Shown here: piece by piece, positions 37,347-49,569 of the stretch
Layout of the letters: every line of letters begins with the position of its first letter
Numbering within the stretch: position 1 is the stretch's first letter
DNA from: Massilia sp. Leaf139
GTDB lineage: Bacteria > Pseudomonadota > Gammaproteobacteria > Burkholderiales > Burkholderiaceae_D
Assembly: GCF_001424165.1 (NCBI RefSeq)
Contig: NZ_LMOJ01000024.1
Span: forward strand, 1,231-65,230
DNA length: 64,000 nt
Direction of reading: 5' to 3'
Made by a program: the position numbers and the translations under genes
The notes under the pieces: generated by a model
The model's database searches: none
What the model saw: only the letters and a program-made list of their open reading frames with translations
Told to the model about the DNA's origin: nothing

Positions 37347-37711
37347 CGCTGCCGGGGGCGCAGTTCCTGGTCTTTATCGCCGGGGGCGGGCTGAGCGCGC
37401 TGGTCGATATCGGCCTCATGCAGCTGCTGATCGTGAATGGCGTCGCGCCGCTGGCCGCCACGACGGCCGGATTCGCCGCCGGACTGTGCGTCAACTACGC
37501 CTTCCATGCGCGCGTGACCTTCAAGAACGTAACGAGCCTGCGCACGCTTTCGCGCTTCCTGTGCGTCGTCGGCCTGAACTATCTGCTGACCCTCGGCCTC
37601 GTGGCGGTCTCGGTAGCCTTGTTACAACAGGCCCTCATCGGAAAATTGCTGTCCTTGCCGCTGGTGGCCGTCAATGGATTCTTCCTGAGCAAACACTGGA
37701 TCTTCAAATGA
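37334..37711 (+). CDS. GtrA-family membrane protein
   Basis: 125 aa from ATG 37334 (a GTG at 37322 would add four residues). Four membrane helices, GGGLSALVDIGLMQLL at the first and NYAFHARVTF plus a C-terminal FLSKHWIFK, are diagnostic of GtrA. The family moves undecaprenyl-phosphate-linked sugars made by the GT2 partner to the periplasm. It overlaps both neighbours, pointing to coupled translation. Confidence 0.88.
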   Translation: MRRLTLPGAQFLVFIAGGGLSALVDIGLMQLLIVNGVAPLAATTAGFAAGLCVNYAFHARVTFKNVTSLRTLSRFLCVVGLNYLLTLGLVAVSVALLQQALIGKLLSLPLVAVNGFFLSKHWIFK

Positions 37712-38562
37712 TGCGATTTGCGCCTATCGAATTCGACCAGCAGGCCCTGGCCGGCTACAACGCCTTGTTCACCGCCTGCTTCCCCGGCACCGACAAGTTC
37801 ACGACGCGCTACCTGGATTGGCTGTATGTCGCCAATCCGGACGGGCGCGCCTTCGGCTTCGACGCCTGGGAAGGTGAGGTGCTGGCGGCGCACTACGTCT
37901 GCATTCCGGCCGCGGCCAGCATCGACGGACAGCGCGTGCGTGTCCTGCTCTCGCTCAACACCGCGACCCATCCGCAATTCCAGGGCCAGGGCCTGTTTAC
38001 CAAGCTGGCGGCCATGACCTACGAGGCGGCGGCGGCCGTCGACTATGCTGGCGTTTACGGCGTGGCCAATGCCAACAGCACGCCGGGCTTCGTGCGCAAG
38101 CTGGGCTTCCAGCTGGTGCGTCCGCTGGAAGCCCTGGTCGGCGTCGGCGGCATCGGCAGCAGGCGGCAGACCGCGCAGGTGCCGCTCGCATTCGAACGGG
38201 TATGGAGCCATGCCGCCCTTGAGTGGCGCTGCGCCAGCCCTGCCAACCCGGTGCGCCGGCGGCGCCATAATGAGGCCTGGCAATTCTACGCACCGGTCTT
38301 TGCACCGTGGATGCATGCCTATGCCGAGCTAAACCTGCCCCCCGCGCTCGACCTCGCGCCGACCGGCGCTCCGGTCACGCCGCTGCGCCTATACCTTGGG
38401 CTCGTACCCGATGTCGAGCGCCGTTTCGACGGCTATGTCGAGATCCCGAAGCGCCTGCGCCCTTCGCCGCTGAACCTGATCTACCGTCCGCTGGCGGGCG
38501 CTGCCAGCCAGCTCGATCCGGCCCGCATCCGCTTCTCCTTCCTCGACTTCGATGCGTACTGA
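37708..38562 (+). CDS. GNAT-family N-acetyltransferase
   Basis: 284 aa, ATG overlapping the gtrA stop (ATGA). The N-terminal ~150 residues follow the GNAT fold, with LSLNTATHPQFQGQGLFTKL as the acetyl-CoA-binding segment (Q/RxxGxG/A form) and ANANSTPGFVRKLGFQLVRP as the following strand. The C-terminal half is less clear. In a polysaccharide cluster it probably N-acylates an amino sugar. The following gene, a PIG-L-type deacetylase, overlaps it by 11 bp and may act on the same sugar. Confidence 0.75.
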   Translation: MMRFAPIEFDQQALAGYNALFTACFPGTDKFTTRYLDWLYVANPDGRAFGFDAWEGEVLAAHYVCIPAAASIDGQRVRVLLSLNTATHPQFQGQGLFTKLAAMTYEAAAAVDYAGVYGVANANSTPGFVRKLGFQLVRPLEALVGVGGIGSRRQTAQVPLAFERVWSHAALEWRCASPANPVRRRRHNEAWQFYAPVFAPWMHAYAELNLPPALDLAPTGAPVTPLRLYLGLVPDVERRFDGYVEIPKRLRPSPLNLIYRPLAGAASQLDPARIRFSFLDFDAY

Positions 38563-39328
38563 GGAACCGCAAAGGAAACCGGCCGCGCTATTTCTGTTCG
38601 CGCACCAGGACGACGAATTCGGCGTCTTCCACGTCATCGAAGAGTGCCTGCGCCAGGGGCGGCGGGTCGCGTGCGCCTACCTGACGCGCGGTGCGGCCGG
38701 GCTGGCCGCGCGCCGCAACGACGAATCGCGGCGCGTGCTGACCAGTCTCGGCGTGCAGGAGCGGAACATCGTGTTCGCCGGCGACCTGCTGGGCATCGAC
38801 GACGCTCACCTGTACACCGGACTGGAGGCAGCGCATGCCTGGATCGACTGCTGGATCGGCGGGTTCGGGCGCGTTGACGGCATCTACGTCACCGCCTGGG
38901 AAGGCGGGCACCATGATCACGATGTGCTGCACGCCCTGACGGTTCTTGTCGCGCAAGGCCGCGGCCTACTGCCGCGGGTACGCCAGTTCGCGCTGTACAA
39001 CCACAAGGGCTGTCCCGGCCCGCTGTTCCGGGTGCTGTCGCCCTTGGTGGAGAATGGCGAGGTGGAGCGGCTGCCGATTCCATGGCGGCGGCGTCTGGCC
39101 TATCTGCGTCTCTGCCTGCAGTATCCGTCGCAGCGCACGACCTGGATCGGATTGTTCCCCTTCGTCCTGCTGCATTACGTGTTCGACGGCCGCCAGGCCC
39201 TGCAAACGGTGAGCATTGAGCGCATCGGGCAGCGCCCGCACGAGGGCATCCTGTATTACGAGCAGCGCCACTTTTTCGACTGGCCGCGCATGCGCAAAAT
39301 CCTGGCCGTCCTGCGGACTCCAGGCTAG
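38552..39328 (+). CDS. PIG-L family deacetylase
   Basis: 258 aa. LFLFAHQDDEFGVFH holds the zinc-binding AHxDDE motif, and WEGGHHDHDVLH supplies the third ligand (HHDH), as in LmbE/PIG-L deacetylases that remove acetyl from N-acetylglucosamine units. It overlaps the GNAT gene by 11 bp. Its TAG and the TAG of the opposite-strand GT gene share the palindrome CTAG at 39325-39328, so the two operons meet with no intergenic space. Confidence 0.85.
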   Translation: MRTEEPQRKPAALFLFAHQDDEFGVFHVIEECLRQGRRVACAYLTRGAAGLAARRNDESRRVLTSLGVQERNIVFAGDLLGIDDAHLYTGLEAAHAWIDCWIGGFGRVDGIYVTAWEGGHHDHDVLHALTVLVAQGRGLLPRVRQFALYNHKGCPGPLFRVLSPLVENGEVERLPIPWRRRLAYLRLCLQYPSQRTTWIGLFPFVLLHYVFDGRQALQTVSIERIGQRPHEGILYYEQRHFFDWPRMRKILAVLRTPG

Positions 39329-42237
39329 CCGGCGGCCGAACCAGGGTGCGCCGGCAGGGCCGCCAGGCTGGCCCCGATGGCATCCGGGCCGCTGGCAAGC
39401 TGGACGGCCTGGACGCCGCGCGCTTTCCATGTCGGCGGCAGCACCGGGGCCGCATCGCCGACGGGCGCCAGCAGCACGTCGCCGCATTTCGCATCCACCA
39501 CGCCATCTTCGATCTGCAGATCCAGTCGACCGATCAGGTCGAGCGTTCCCCGACGCGCGTAGCGCCAGCGCGTGCCGTCGTAACGTATGGGTTCGAGGCG
39601 CCAGCCAGCCGGCGGCTGCGTGAGCAGCGATGTATCGTCGCCAAGCGCACCGATATCCACCAGCACCTGGCGCATTCCCTTGCGCGGCCGATTCGCCGCG
39701 ATCGCCGCTGCTGTCTGCAGCAGGTCGGGATCAGGCACCTCGGCACCCAGGCCGGCGATCGACCGGATCAGGCGCTGTTCGGCCGCGCCCTGGCTGCTGA
39801 GGGCGACGTGTTCGAGGGCCTCGCGGTACAACGCGGCGGCGCGCGCCGGGGCGTGCGTCTCTTCCATGTAGGCGGCGGCCGCCCCGCCCAGGCGGGCGCG
39901 CAGGGCGGCGTCGCCGTACAGGCGCTCGAGGGCCGCGCGCAGCTCGTCCTGGCTGAAGGCGTCTTCCAGGCGCAGGCAGACCTGGGGTGGTACTTCGGCA
40001 GCCGAACCGTGGGCGTTGACGACAGTCGGCAGGCCGTAGGACAGACAGTCGAACACCGCGCCCGAGGTTTCGCCGCGCGAGCTGCCGCGCAGCTGCACGG
40101 CGGCGTCGGCGGCCGTGAGGTACCGCCGGTACAGCGCCGTGCTGGCATAGCCGGTGACCGTGATGCGTGGATGGGCCGCGATGCGGTCGCGCAGCGCGAT
40201 GCCGAAACGGCCCTGCGCGACTTCGCCCACGAACACCAGGCGGCAGCGCGGATCGCGCGCCAGCGTGCTGTCGATCCAGGCCTCGACCAGGCGGTCGTTG
40301 CACTTCGGCGCCGACAGGATGCCGAACGAACAGACCACGAAGTCGTCGTCGGCAATCCCCAGTTCAGCGCGCGCGGCGGCGCGTGTCTCGTCCGTGCCCG
40401 GACGCAGGCACACCAGCGGCAGCACGCGCCAGTCGGCGGCATATCCGGGGCCGTACCAGCGGTTCGCCAGCGCGACCGCATGGGCCGAATGCACGATGAC
40501 GCCGGTGGCGCGGTCGAGCACCGTCCTGTTGCACGGGTAGGTCATGATCGAGGCCGTGCGGCCTGCTGCCTTTTCCTCGGCCAGCGCCCCGTAGCCGTGG
40601 GCCAGGTACAGCGAGCGGCAGTAATGGTTCGGCAGCTCGTGGTCGACCTCGGCATGGTTGATGACGCCGCTCAGGAAGAAGTCGTGCAGCACGACCACGC
40701 CGGGATGGCGTTCGAGCAGGCCGAACATGTGGCTGTGGAAGGCCGAATTGCCGAACTGGTAGACGATGTGGTGGAAGCGATGCGCGTTCTCGTCGAACCA
40801 GGCGCTCGAGCGCTGGGGGAAGTGCGCGAGCGCCGGGTCGTCGACGCCGTCCTGGGCCAGCACCAGGTCGATCTCGTAATGCTGCGCCAGCTCCGGCAGC
40901 AGGTCGGCGCTGTAGGCGGCGATGCCCGAGCGCGTCGGCGGCAGCGGAGAGACATAGGCCAGGCGCGGCTTGCGCGCGGGCGCGCCGGCCGCCACGTTCA
41001 CGCTGCTGGCGGCTGCGCGGCGCCGGTGGACTTCCTCAAAGGCGCCGATGGCGCGCTGCGCACTGGCGTCCCAGGAGAAGCGGGCCGCCTGCGCCAGCCC
41101 ATGCGCGCGCAGCGCGGCCTGGCGCGCCGGGTCGCGCAGCACCTGCGCCATGGCGCCGGCGATGGCTTCTACGCTGGCCGGATCGAACATGGCGTCCGCG
41201 CGGCCGATCACCTCGGGGATGCTGCTGGTGTTCGAGCCGATGACGGGCGCGCCGCAGGCCATCGCCTCCAGCGCGGGCAATCCGAACCCTTCGTGCAGGG
41301 ACGGGAACACGAACAGCGAAGTGCAGTTGTACAGCGAGACCAGGTCGTCGTCGGAGACGAAACCGGTGAGTACCAGATCGTCCTTCGTCAGGTTGAATTT
41401 CGCCGCCAGCCGCTCGAGGCGGAAGCGGTCGGGATCGCGGATGCTGCAGACCACGGCGAGCTGGTACTGGCGGCGCAGCTGGCCCGGCAGGCGGGCATAG
41501 GCTTCGATCAGGCCCTCGATGTTCTTGCGGTAGTCGATGCCGCCGGTGTACATGATGAAGTCGCGCTTCAGGCCGAAGCCCGCCAGCAGCGCGGCGCGCG
41601 CCTGCGGCGCGAGCGTGCGCGGACGGAAGATGGCATCCACGGCCGAGGAGATATTCACGACGCGTTCGATCGGAAGCTGCAGCAGGTCGATGCCTTCCTG
41701 GCGCGCCGAAGCGGAAATCGCCAGCAGGAGTTCGGCGCGCTTCATGCTCTCGAGCTTGCGGTAGTACCAGGCCGACATGTTCGGGTCGACCAGGTAGCGC
41801 TCCTTGCGCATCAGCGGAATCAGGTCGTAGAGCGTGACCGCCGTGTCGTAGCCCGCGTCGGCGGCTGGCACCGAGGCTACGACGTTGTCGCCCAGGCCCT
41901 CGAACAGGCTGGCGACATGCACCACGTCCGGGCGCAGGCTGGCCAGGTGATGCAGCCGCACGCGCTCGGCGGCATGCACGCGCCAGGCATTGCGCGGGTC
42001 GACTTCGCCCGCCGGCACCGGCGTCAGGAAGCTGCCGATCTGCGACTGCGGCACCAGGCCGTCGAAGGCCGTGCGGATCGCCGCGACGCTGTCCGGATAG
42101 TCCTCGTTCAGGAGGATGCGCAGCTCGTGCCCGCCGCTGTTGCGCGCCATGGCCAGCGCCAGCGCCATCGAATAGCGGCCGATGCCGCGGTGCATGCTGG
42201 AGGCCTGGCAGGCCTGCAGGTCGAGGAGAATGCGCAT
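39325..42237 (-). CDS. Two-enzyme GT4 glycosyltransferase with C-terminal half domain
   Basis: 970 aa. GT-B number 1 (about 1-410) starts MRILLDLQACQASSMHRGIG and has HEGFGLPALEAMACG near residue 312. GT-B number 2 (about 420-800) starts RPRLAYVSPLPPTRSGIAAY and has ETSGAVFDCLSYG near 724. The tail from about 854 (RQVLVDIGALG) is a shrunken copy of a GT-B N-terminal half. The first enzyme is closest to the 25.8-kb protein and the second to the 43.5-kb protein, so this looks like their fusion. It starts 9 bp after a 93-aa gene on the same strand. Confidence 0.87.
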   Translation of the reverse strand: MRILLDLQACQASSMHRGIGRYSMALALAMARNSGGHELRILLNEDYPDSVAAIRTAFDGLVPQSQIGSFLTPVPAGEVDPRNAWRVHAAERVRLHHLASLRPDVVHVASLFEGLGDNVVASVPAADAGYDTAVTLYDLIPLMRKERYLVDPNMSAWYYRKLESMKRAELLLAISASARQEGIDLLQLPIERVVNISSAVDAIFRPRTLAPQARAALLAGFGLKRDFIMYTGGIDYRKNIEGLIEAYARLPGQLRRQYQLAVVCSIRDPDRFRLERLAAKFNLTKDDLVLTGFVSDDDLVSLYNCTSLFVFPSLHEGFGLPALEAMACGAPVIGSNTSSIPEVIGRADAMFDPASVEAIAGAMAQVLRDPARQAALRAHGLAQAARFSWDASAQRAIGAFEEVHRRRAAASSVNVAAGAPARKPRLAYVSPLPPTRSGIAAYSADLLPELAQHYEIDLVLAQDGVDDPALAHFPQRSSAWFDENAHRFHHIVYQFGNSAFHSHMFGLLERHPGVVVLHDFFLSGVINHAEVDHELPNHYCRSLYLAHGYGALAEEKAAGRTASIMTYPCNRTVLDRATGVIVHSAHAVALANRWYGPGYAADWRVLPLVCLRPGTDETRAAARAELGIADDDFVVCSFGILSAPKCNDRLVEAWIDSTLARDPRCRLVFVGEVAQGRFGIALRDRIAAHPRITVTGYASTALYRRYLTAADAAVQLRGSSRGETSGAVFDCLSYGLPTVVNAHGSAAEVPPQVCLRLEDAFSQDELRAALERLYGDAALRARLGGAAAAYMEETHAPARAAALYREALEHVALSSQGAAEQRLIRSIAGLGAEVPDPDLLQTAAAIAANRPRKGMRQVLVDIGALGDDTSLLTQPPAGWRLEPIRYDGTRWRYARRGTLDLIGRLDLQIEDGVVDAKCGDVLLAPVGDAAPVLPPTWKARGVQAVQLASGPDAIGASLAALPAHPGSAAG

Positions 42238-42246
42238 GGAAGGGCT

Positions 42247-42528
42247 TTACGGTGTACGGGTGTGGTCGATGGCGCGGCGCAGGTCGCGCAGCACTTCGCG
42301 CGCGCCGTCGGTCAGCTCGGCTTCGTCGTTCAGCAGTATCGGCAGGCTTTGCCAGTCGGCGCGGCGCGACTGGGCGACCGCTGCGCGCACGCGTCCGGCA
42401 AGGCCGGGAAAGCGGTAGATCTGGCGGCGCAGGAAGTCGTCCAGGCGCGGGCGCGCGACGATGAAGGCGACCACGCCCAGCGCGGCCCTTTTCACCAGTT
42501 GCCGTGCCCCGGCCGGGCCGCGCGCCAT
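42247..42528 (-). CDS. Small basic protein, stand-alone glycosyltransferase tail module
   Basis: 93 aa. Its ATG overlaps the trhO stop (TGATG at 42528) and its stop is 9 bp before the GT4 start, so it is translated within that operon. RPRLDDFLRRQIYRFPGLAG, then RVRAAVAQ, matches the N-terminal RPRVRQLALRVLKRFPGLYA stretch of the 43.5-kb protein. The end (LTDGAREVLRDLRRAID) matches the SPRATQILAEIRAAID ending of the FkbM protein. Strongly basic and amphipathic, it may attach the enzymes to the membrane or to each other. No known family recognised. Confidence 0.6.
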   Translation of the reverse strand: MARGPAGARQLVKRAALGVVAFIVARPRLDDFLRRQIYRFPGLAGRVRAAVAQSRRADWQSLPILLNDEAELTDGAREVLRDLRRAIDHTRTP

Positions 42529-43433
42529 CAGGCAGCCGCCGGCTTGTCCGCACAATGCGGACAAGCCACCCCATACACATACTGCGGCGAGAGCTGTTCG
42601 CGCGGCGTGACGACGGCGCGGCAGGCGAAGCACTGGGTGGTGACGGTCGGTTCGAGCTTCGGGTTGAGCGCGGTGCGGTAGTCGAAGACGAAGCAGTCGC
42701 CGTGATAATGGGCGCCGCCGACTTCCTCGAAATACTTCAAGATGCCGCCCTCCAGCTGGTAGACGTTGTCGTAGCCGATGTTCTGCATGTGGATCGCCGC
42801 CTTTTCGCAGCGGATGCCGCCGGTGCAGAAGGTGACCACGGTCTTGCCGGCGAAATCGTCCTTGTGGGCGGCGATCACTTCCGGGAACTCGGTGAACTTG
42901 GCGATGCGGTAGTCGACGGTGTTGTCGAAGGTGCCGACGTCGACCTCGAAATCGTTGCGGGTATCGACCATCACGACCGGCTTGCCGTTGTCGTCGTGGC
43001 CCTGGTCGAGCCAGCGCTTGAGCGTCGTCGCTTCCACGGACGGCGCGCGGCCCAGCTCCGGTTTGATCAGCGGCATGCGCATGGTGATGATCTCCTTCTT
43101 GATCTTCACCAGCATGCGCTTGTGCGACTGCTCTTCGGAGTAGCTGTACTTGACTTCGATGTCGGCGAAGCGCGCGTCGGCGCGCAGCCAGGCGAGATAG
43201 GCATCGATGTCTGCGGGCAGGCCCGACAGGAACATGTTGACGCCTTCCGGCGTCAGCAGGATGGTGCCGCGCAGGTTGCGCTCGGCGCAAATCGCCTGGA
43301 ACTGCGGGCGCTTTTCCTCGGTGTCGTCGAAGCTGACGAATTTATAGGCGGCGATGTTGACGTAAGGGCCGGTGCCGGCGGCTGCGCTGGCAGCGCCGGT
43401 GGCGGGCGCCGTGTGTTGGGTGGTGGTTTGCAT
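42528..43433 (-). CDS. trhO: tRNA uridine-34 hydroxylase, rhodanese family (TrhO)
   Basis: 301 aa from ATG 43433; an upstream ATG at 43451 adds six residues. The UPF0176/YceA family hydroxylates U34 of tRNA (5-hydroxyuridine, the precursor of cmo5U/mcmo5U). [28 protein letters not shown] and the rhodanese loop [15 protein letters not shown] with the active Cys are all present. The C-terminal [13 protein letters not shown] and CPHCAD stretch supplies a CxxC pair set as a probable zinc site. It is a housekeeping gene embedded in the glycan locus and coupled to the 93-aa gene. Confidence 0.9.
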   Translation of the reverse strand: MQTTTQHTAPATGAASAAAGTGPYVNIAAYKFVSFDDTEEKRPQFQAICAERNLRGTILLTPEGVNMFLSGLPADIDAYLAWLRADARFADIEVKYSYSEEQSHKRMLVKIKKEIITMRMPLIKPELGRAPSVEATTLKRWLDQGHDDNGKPVVMVDTRNDFEVDVGTFDNTVDYRIAKFTEFPEVIAAHKDDFAGKTVVTFCTGGIRCEKAAIHMQNIGYDNVYQLEGGILKYFEEVGGAHYHGDCFVFDYRTALNPKLEPTVTTQCFACRAVVTPREQLSPQYVYGVACPHCADKPAAA

Positions 43434-43494
43434 GATTGCCAAGTAGCTCAATTCGGGTCAACCGCTATTATAAGCCGTCGGGCTCGCGCGGAAA

Positions 43495-45708
43495 TCACCC
43501 CGGCCGGCCTTGCGGCCCGCGCGCGCCCGAATCGGCCGCCAACTGTTGTGCAATCGCCGCTGATGGGCACAACAGGCGGTTGGCGAGCCGCAGCGCGGGC
43601 GCGGCCAGGGCCTCATCCGGGCTGCGCACCAGCAGTGCGAGGCGCACGCCGCGCGCCTGCCACTCGGTCAACAGGCCGGTTCCGCAAGCGGCCGCCAGGC
43701 TCGGGGAGGCCGCATCGAAGGCATAGACCACGTCGCCGGCGTGGACATCGACCACCTGCTCGTCCTGCGCCACCCCGTTCAGACCCAGCAGACGCGCCGC
43801 CACGGCGCGCGCCTGGCGGTAGCGCGGCGTGCCGCCGCTGGTATCCAGCCAGACCGGTTCGACGCGCCAGCCTGGCTGGCTTCCTGCGAGCAGTTCACGC
43901 AGCTGGGCAGCCGCCAGCGGATCGATCACGGCATCCGGTGCGATCCAGTCGCCGACCTCGACCAGCAACTGGCGGCGCGTGGCGCCTTCTTCCGCGGCCA
44001 GCCTTGCGGCCAGGGCGATCAGTGCGTCCTCGCCCGCTGGCGCGGCCTGGAGCAGGGCCGCGCGCCACGCCGCGTGCCGCGTTTGCGTCTCGGCGCGGGC
44101 GGCGGCCAGCGTGGCCAGATACTGGCGGGCGCACTGCGCCGGGCGGAAGCGGGCGTCGAGCAGGGCGATCGCGCTGGCGCCGAGCGCCGCGCGCCGCGCC
44201 GGATCGCCGCGCAGCGCTTCCAGCGCCGTACCCAGCTCGGCGACCTCGAAATCGTCGGGCAGGAGGCAGAGCGCGTCGGGCGGGAATTCGGCCATCGAGC
44301 CGTTCGCGTTGACGATTGTCGCCAGCCCGTAGTTGAGGCAGTCGAGCACCGCGCCCGAGCTTTCGCCGTGGGCGTTGGTGCGCAGCTGCACGCCGACGTC
44401 GGCCGCCTGCAGGTACTGGCGGTAAACCTCGCTGTCGGTCCAGCCGGCGATGCGGATGTCGGCCTGCGGGCCGGCGCCGCGGATCAGGGCCTCGACCTCG
44501 ACGCCATACGGGCTGTCGTGATTGGCGCCGACCAGCACCAGCGCGCAATGGCGATCGCGGTGCAGGGCGGAGCCGATCCAGGCGCGCAGCAGCTCGTGGG
44601 TGAGTTTGTTCGGCGCGACGAAGCCGAAGCTGCATACCAGGAAGCAGTCCTCGGGAATGCCGAGCGCGGCGCGGGCGCCCGCGCGGTCGATGCGGGTCGG
44701 CGGAGTGCGCGGGTGCGGAATGACGTCGATCGCGCGTGCGGCCCCGGGGCCGAACCAGTCGCCGGCCAGGCGGCGCGCGTGCAGGGAATGGACGATGGTG
44801 CGGGTCGCGTGTTCCAGCACCGGCAGGCTGGCTGGCCAGTCCTTGTGCGCCTGGCCGCGCCCCTCCGGCGTTTCGGTCGCGCGCACGGCGCCATAGCCGT
44901 GCGCATGCAGCAGGGCCTCGGCCCAGGCGCCTGGCGCCGCGCCGCTCATCTGCGCATGCACCAGCGCGCCGCCCAGGAAGAAGTCGTGCAGCACGACGAC
45001 GCCCGGATGCCGGGCCAGCAGCGCGAACATGTGGCTGTGGAAGGGGCTGTTGCCGAACTGGTAGAGCACCTGGTCGTACTGGTCGCCATGCTCCATGAAC
45101 CAGTCGGCCTGGCGCACGGGCAGGTGGCGCAAGTGCGCGGGCAGGGCGACCTCGGCCTGGGCGACGACCAGCTCGATGTCGAGGTGTTCGGCCAGTTCGG
45201 CCAGCAGTTCGATCGAATACGTGGCGATGCCGGTGCGCTCCGGCGGCAGCGGCGAGACAAAGGCCAGGCGCGGGCGCTGGACTGCCTCGCGCGGCGCCGT
45301 ATTCTTTAGTGTGCGCTGCAGCGAGCGCAGGGCGCGCACGATCGCGTTGGCGCGCGGCGACAGGGTAGCGACCGCATCGCCTTGCGCGGGCCCGTTACCC
45401 TTCGGTGCGGCCGTGCCCGAGGCCATCATCGCCCGGTAGGCGCGCGCATACAGGCCGGGAAAACGTTTCAGGACGCGCAGGGCCAGCTGGCGTACCCGCG
45501 GCCGGCGCAGCACCAGGCGCGCGGCCGGCATGACCAGTCCCGCCAGGCGCCGCAGCGGCCGCGTGCCCGATGCGGCCGGAGCCGGAACCTCGGTTTCCGG
45601 TGCGGCCGGCGGCAGCACGGCGATGGGGCAGCCGCCGGCGGTGGCCAGCCCGCCGGCGCCCGGTTCCGACGTCAAGACGGCGAGCAGCGTCGCTGGCGCC
45701 GTGCTCAT
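43495..45708 (-). CDS. GT4 glycosyltransferase with tail module and half domain
   Basis: 737 aa if started at ATG 45708 (MSTAPATLLAVL). The open frame extends into dnaE and cannot all be coding. A Pro/Ala-rich leader and the basic module RPRVRQLALRVLKRFPGLYA (about 70-95) come first, then LSPRANAIVRALRS. A full GT-B follows (about 144-520; RPRLAFVSPLPPERTGIATY, ESSGAVLDCLNYG near 447), then from about 576 (RRQLLVEVGDWI) the half GT-B domain. It is closest to the second half of the 39.3-kb protein. No good Shine-Dalgarno marks the start, which is uncertain. Confidence 0.75.
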   Translation of the reverse strand: MSTAPATLLAVLTSEPGAGGLATAGGCPIAVLPPAAPETEVPAPAASGTRPLRRLAGLVMPAARLVLRRPRVRQLALRVLKRFPGLYARAYRAMMASGTAAPKGNGPAQGDAVATLSPRANAIVRALRSLQRTLKNTAPREAVQRPRLAFVSPLPPERTGIATYSIELLAELAEHLDIELVVAQAEVALPAHLRHLPVRQADWFMEHGDQYDQVLYQFGNSPFHSHMFALLARHPGVVVLHDFFLGGALVHAQMSGAAPGAWAEALLHAHGYGAVRATETPEGRGQAHKDWPASLPVLEHATRTIVHSLHARRLAGDWFGPGAARAIDVIPHPRTPPTRIDRAGARAALGIPEDCFLVCSFGFVAPNKLTHELLRAWIGSALHRDRHCALVLVGANHDSPYGVEVEALIRGAGPQADIRIAGWTDSEVYRQYLQAADVGVQLRTNAHGESSGAVLDCLNYGLATIVNANGSMAEFPPDALCLLPDDFEVAELGTALEALRGDPARRAALGASAIALLDARFRPAQCARQYLATLAAARAETQTRHAAWRAALLQAAPAGEDALIALAARLAAEEGATRRQLLVEVGDWIAPDAVIDPLAAAQLRELLAGSQPGWRVEPVWLDTSGGTPRYRQARAVAARLLGLNGVAQDEQVVDVHAGDVVYAFDAASPSLAAACGTGLLTEWQARGVRLALLVRSPDEALAAPALRLANRLLCPSAAIAQQLAADSGARGPQGRPG

Positions 45709-45883
45709 CGGGACAGGCGCGCGCGGCGTCGCAGCGGGCGGGAAGGGGAGGGGAACGGCAGGAATCGCATGGACAGTATTATAAGATGGCGCCGCCGGCG
45801 CGACGCCTGTTGTCGGATTGCAACTGCGACTTGCGGCGACGCCCGCGGCTGCCGGTGAAGCCCCTGCCGGGTTAAAATACGGT

Positions 45884-49381
<3,498 letters not shown>

Positions 49382-49410
49382 GCCGGTGTGGTATTTGATA
49401 CGCACGTAAA

Positions 49411-49545
49411 ACGCGTGGGCACAGGTGCCCGGTGAAGCCGTCATGGAGGCCATTGGCCTCCATGACCCCGTACGGTGCACCGTCCGTAGCAAGTTCATGG
49501 AACCGTTGTGTAACGTAGGGTGGGCACCTGTGCCCACGCGCTACG
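49411..49545. repeat. REP-like inverted pair after dnaE, GTAGGGTGGGC head
   Basis: ACGCGTGGGCACAGGTGCCC at 49411-49430 is the reverse complement of 49522-49540 (one more base differs at the end). The right unit begins GTAGGGTGGGCACC at 49515. Between them lies the hairpin at 49440-49466 and a palindrome ACGGTGCACCGT at 49472-49483. Same head, different core from the 17.5-kb unit, so this is another member of the GTAG-headed REP family. Confidence 0.75.
49440..49466 (+). terminator. Strong hairpin downstream of dnaE
   Basis: GTCATGGAGGCC at 49440-49451 pairs perfectly with GGCCTCCATGAC at 49455-49466 across a 3-nt ATT loop, giving a 12-bp stem. No T-tract follows, so it may work as a Rho-dependent or mRNA-stabilising structure rather than a classical terminator. 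Confidence 0.5.
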
Positions 49546-49569
49546 TGCCGCGCTGGAATCCGCGACTGC

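Noticed and set aside
39346..42681. 1111-codon open frame opposite the two-enzyme glycosyltransferase
   Set aside because: Antisense of a gene with GT-B motifs. The translation is low-complexity Arg/Gln/His-rich and has no ribosome binding site.
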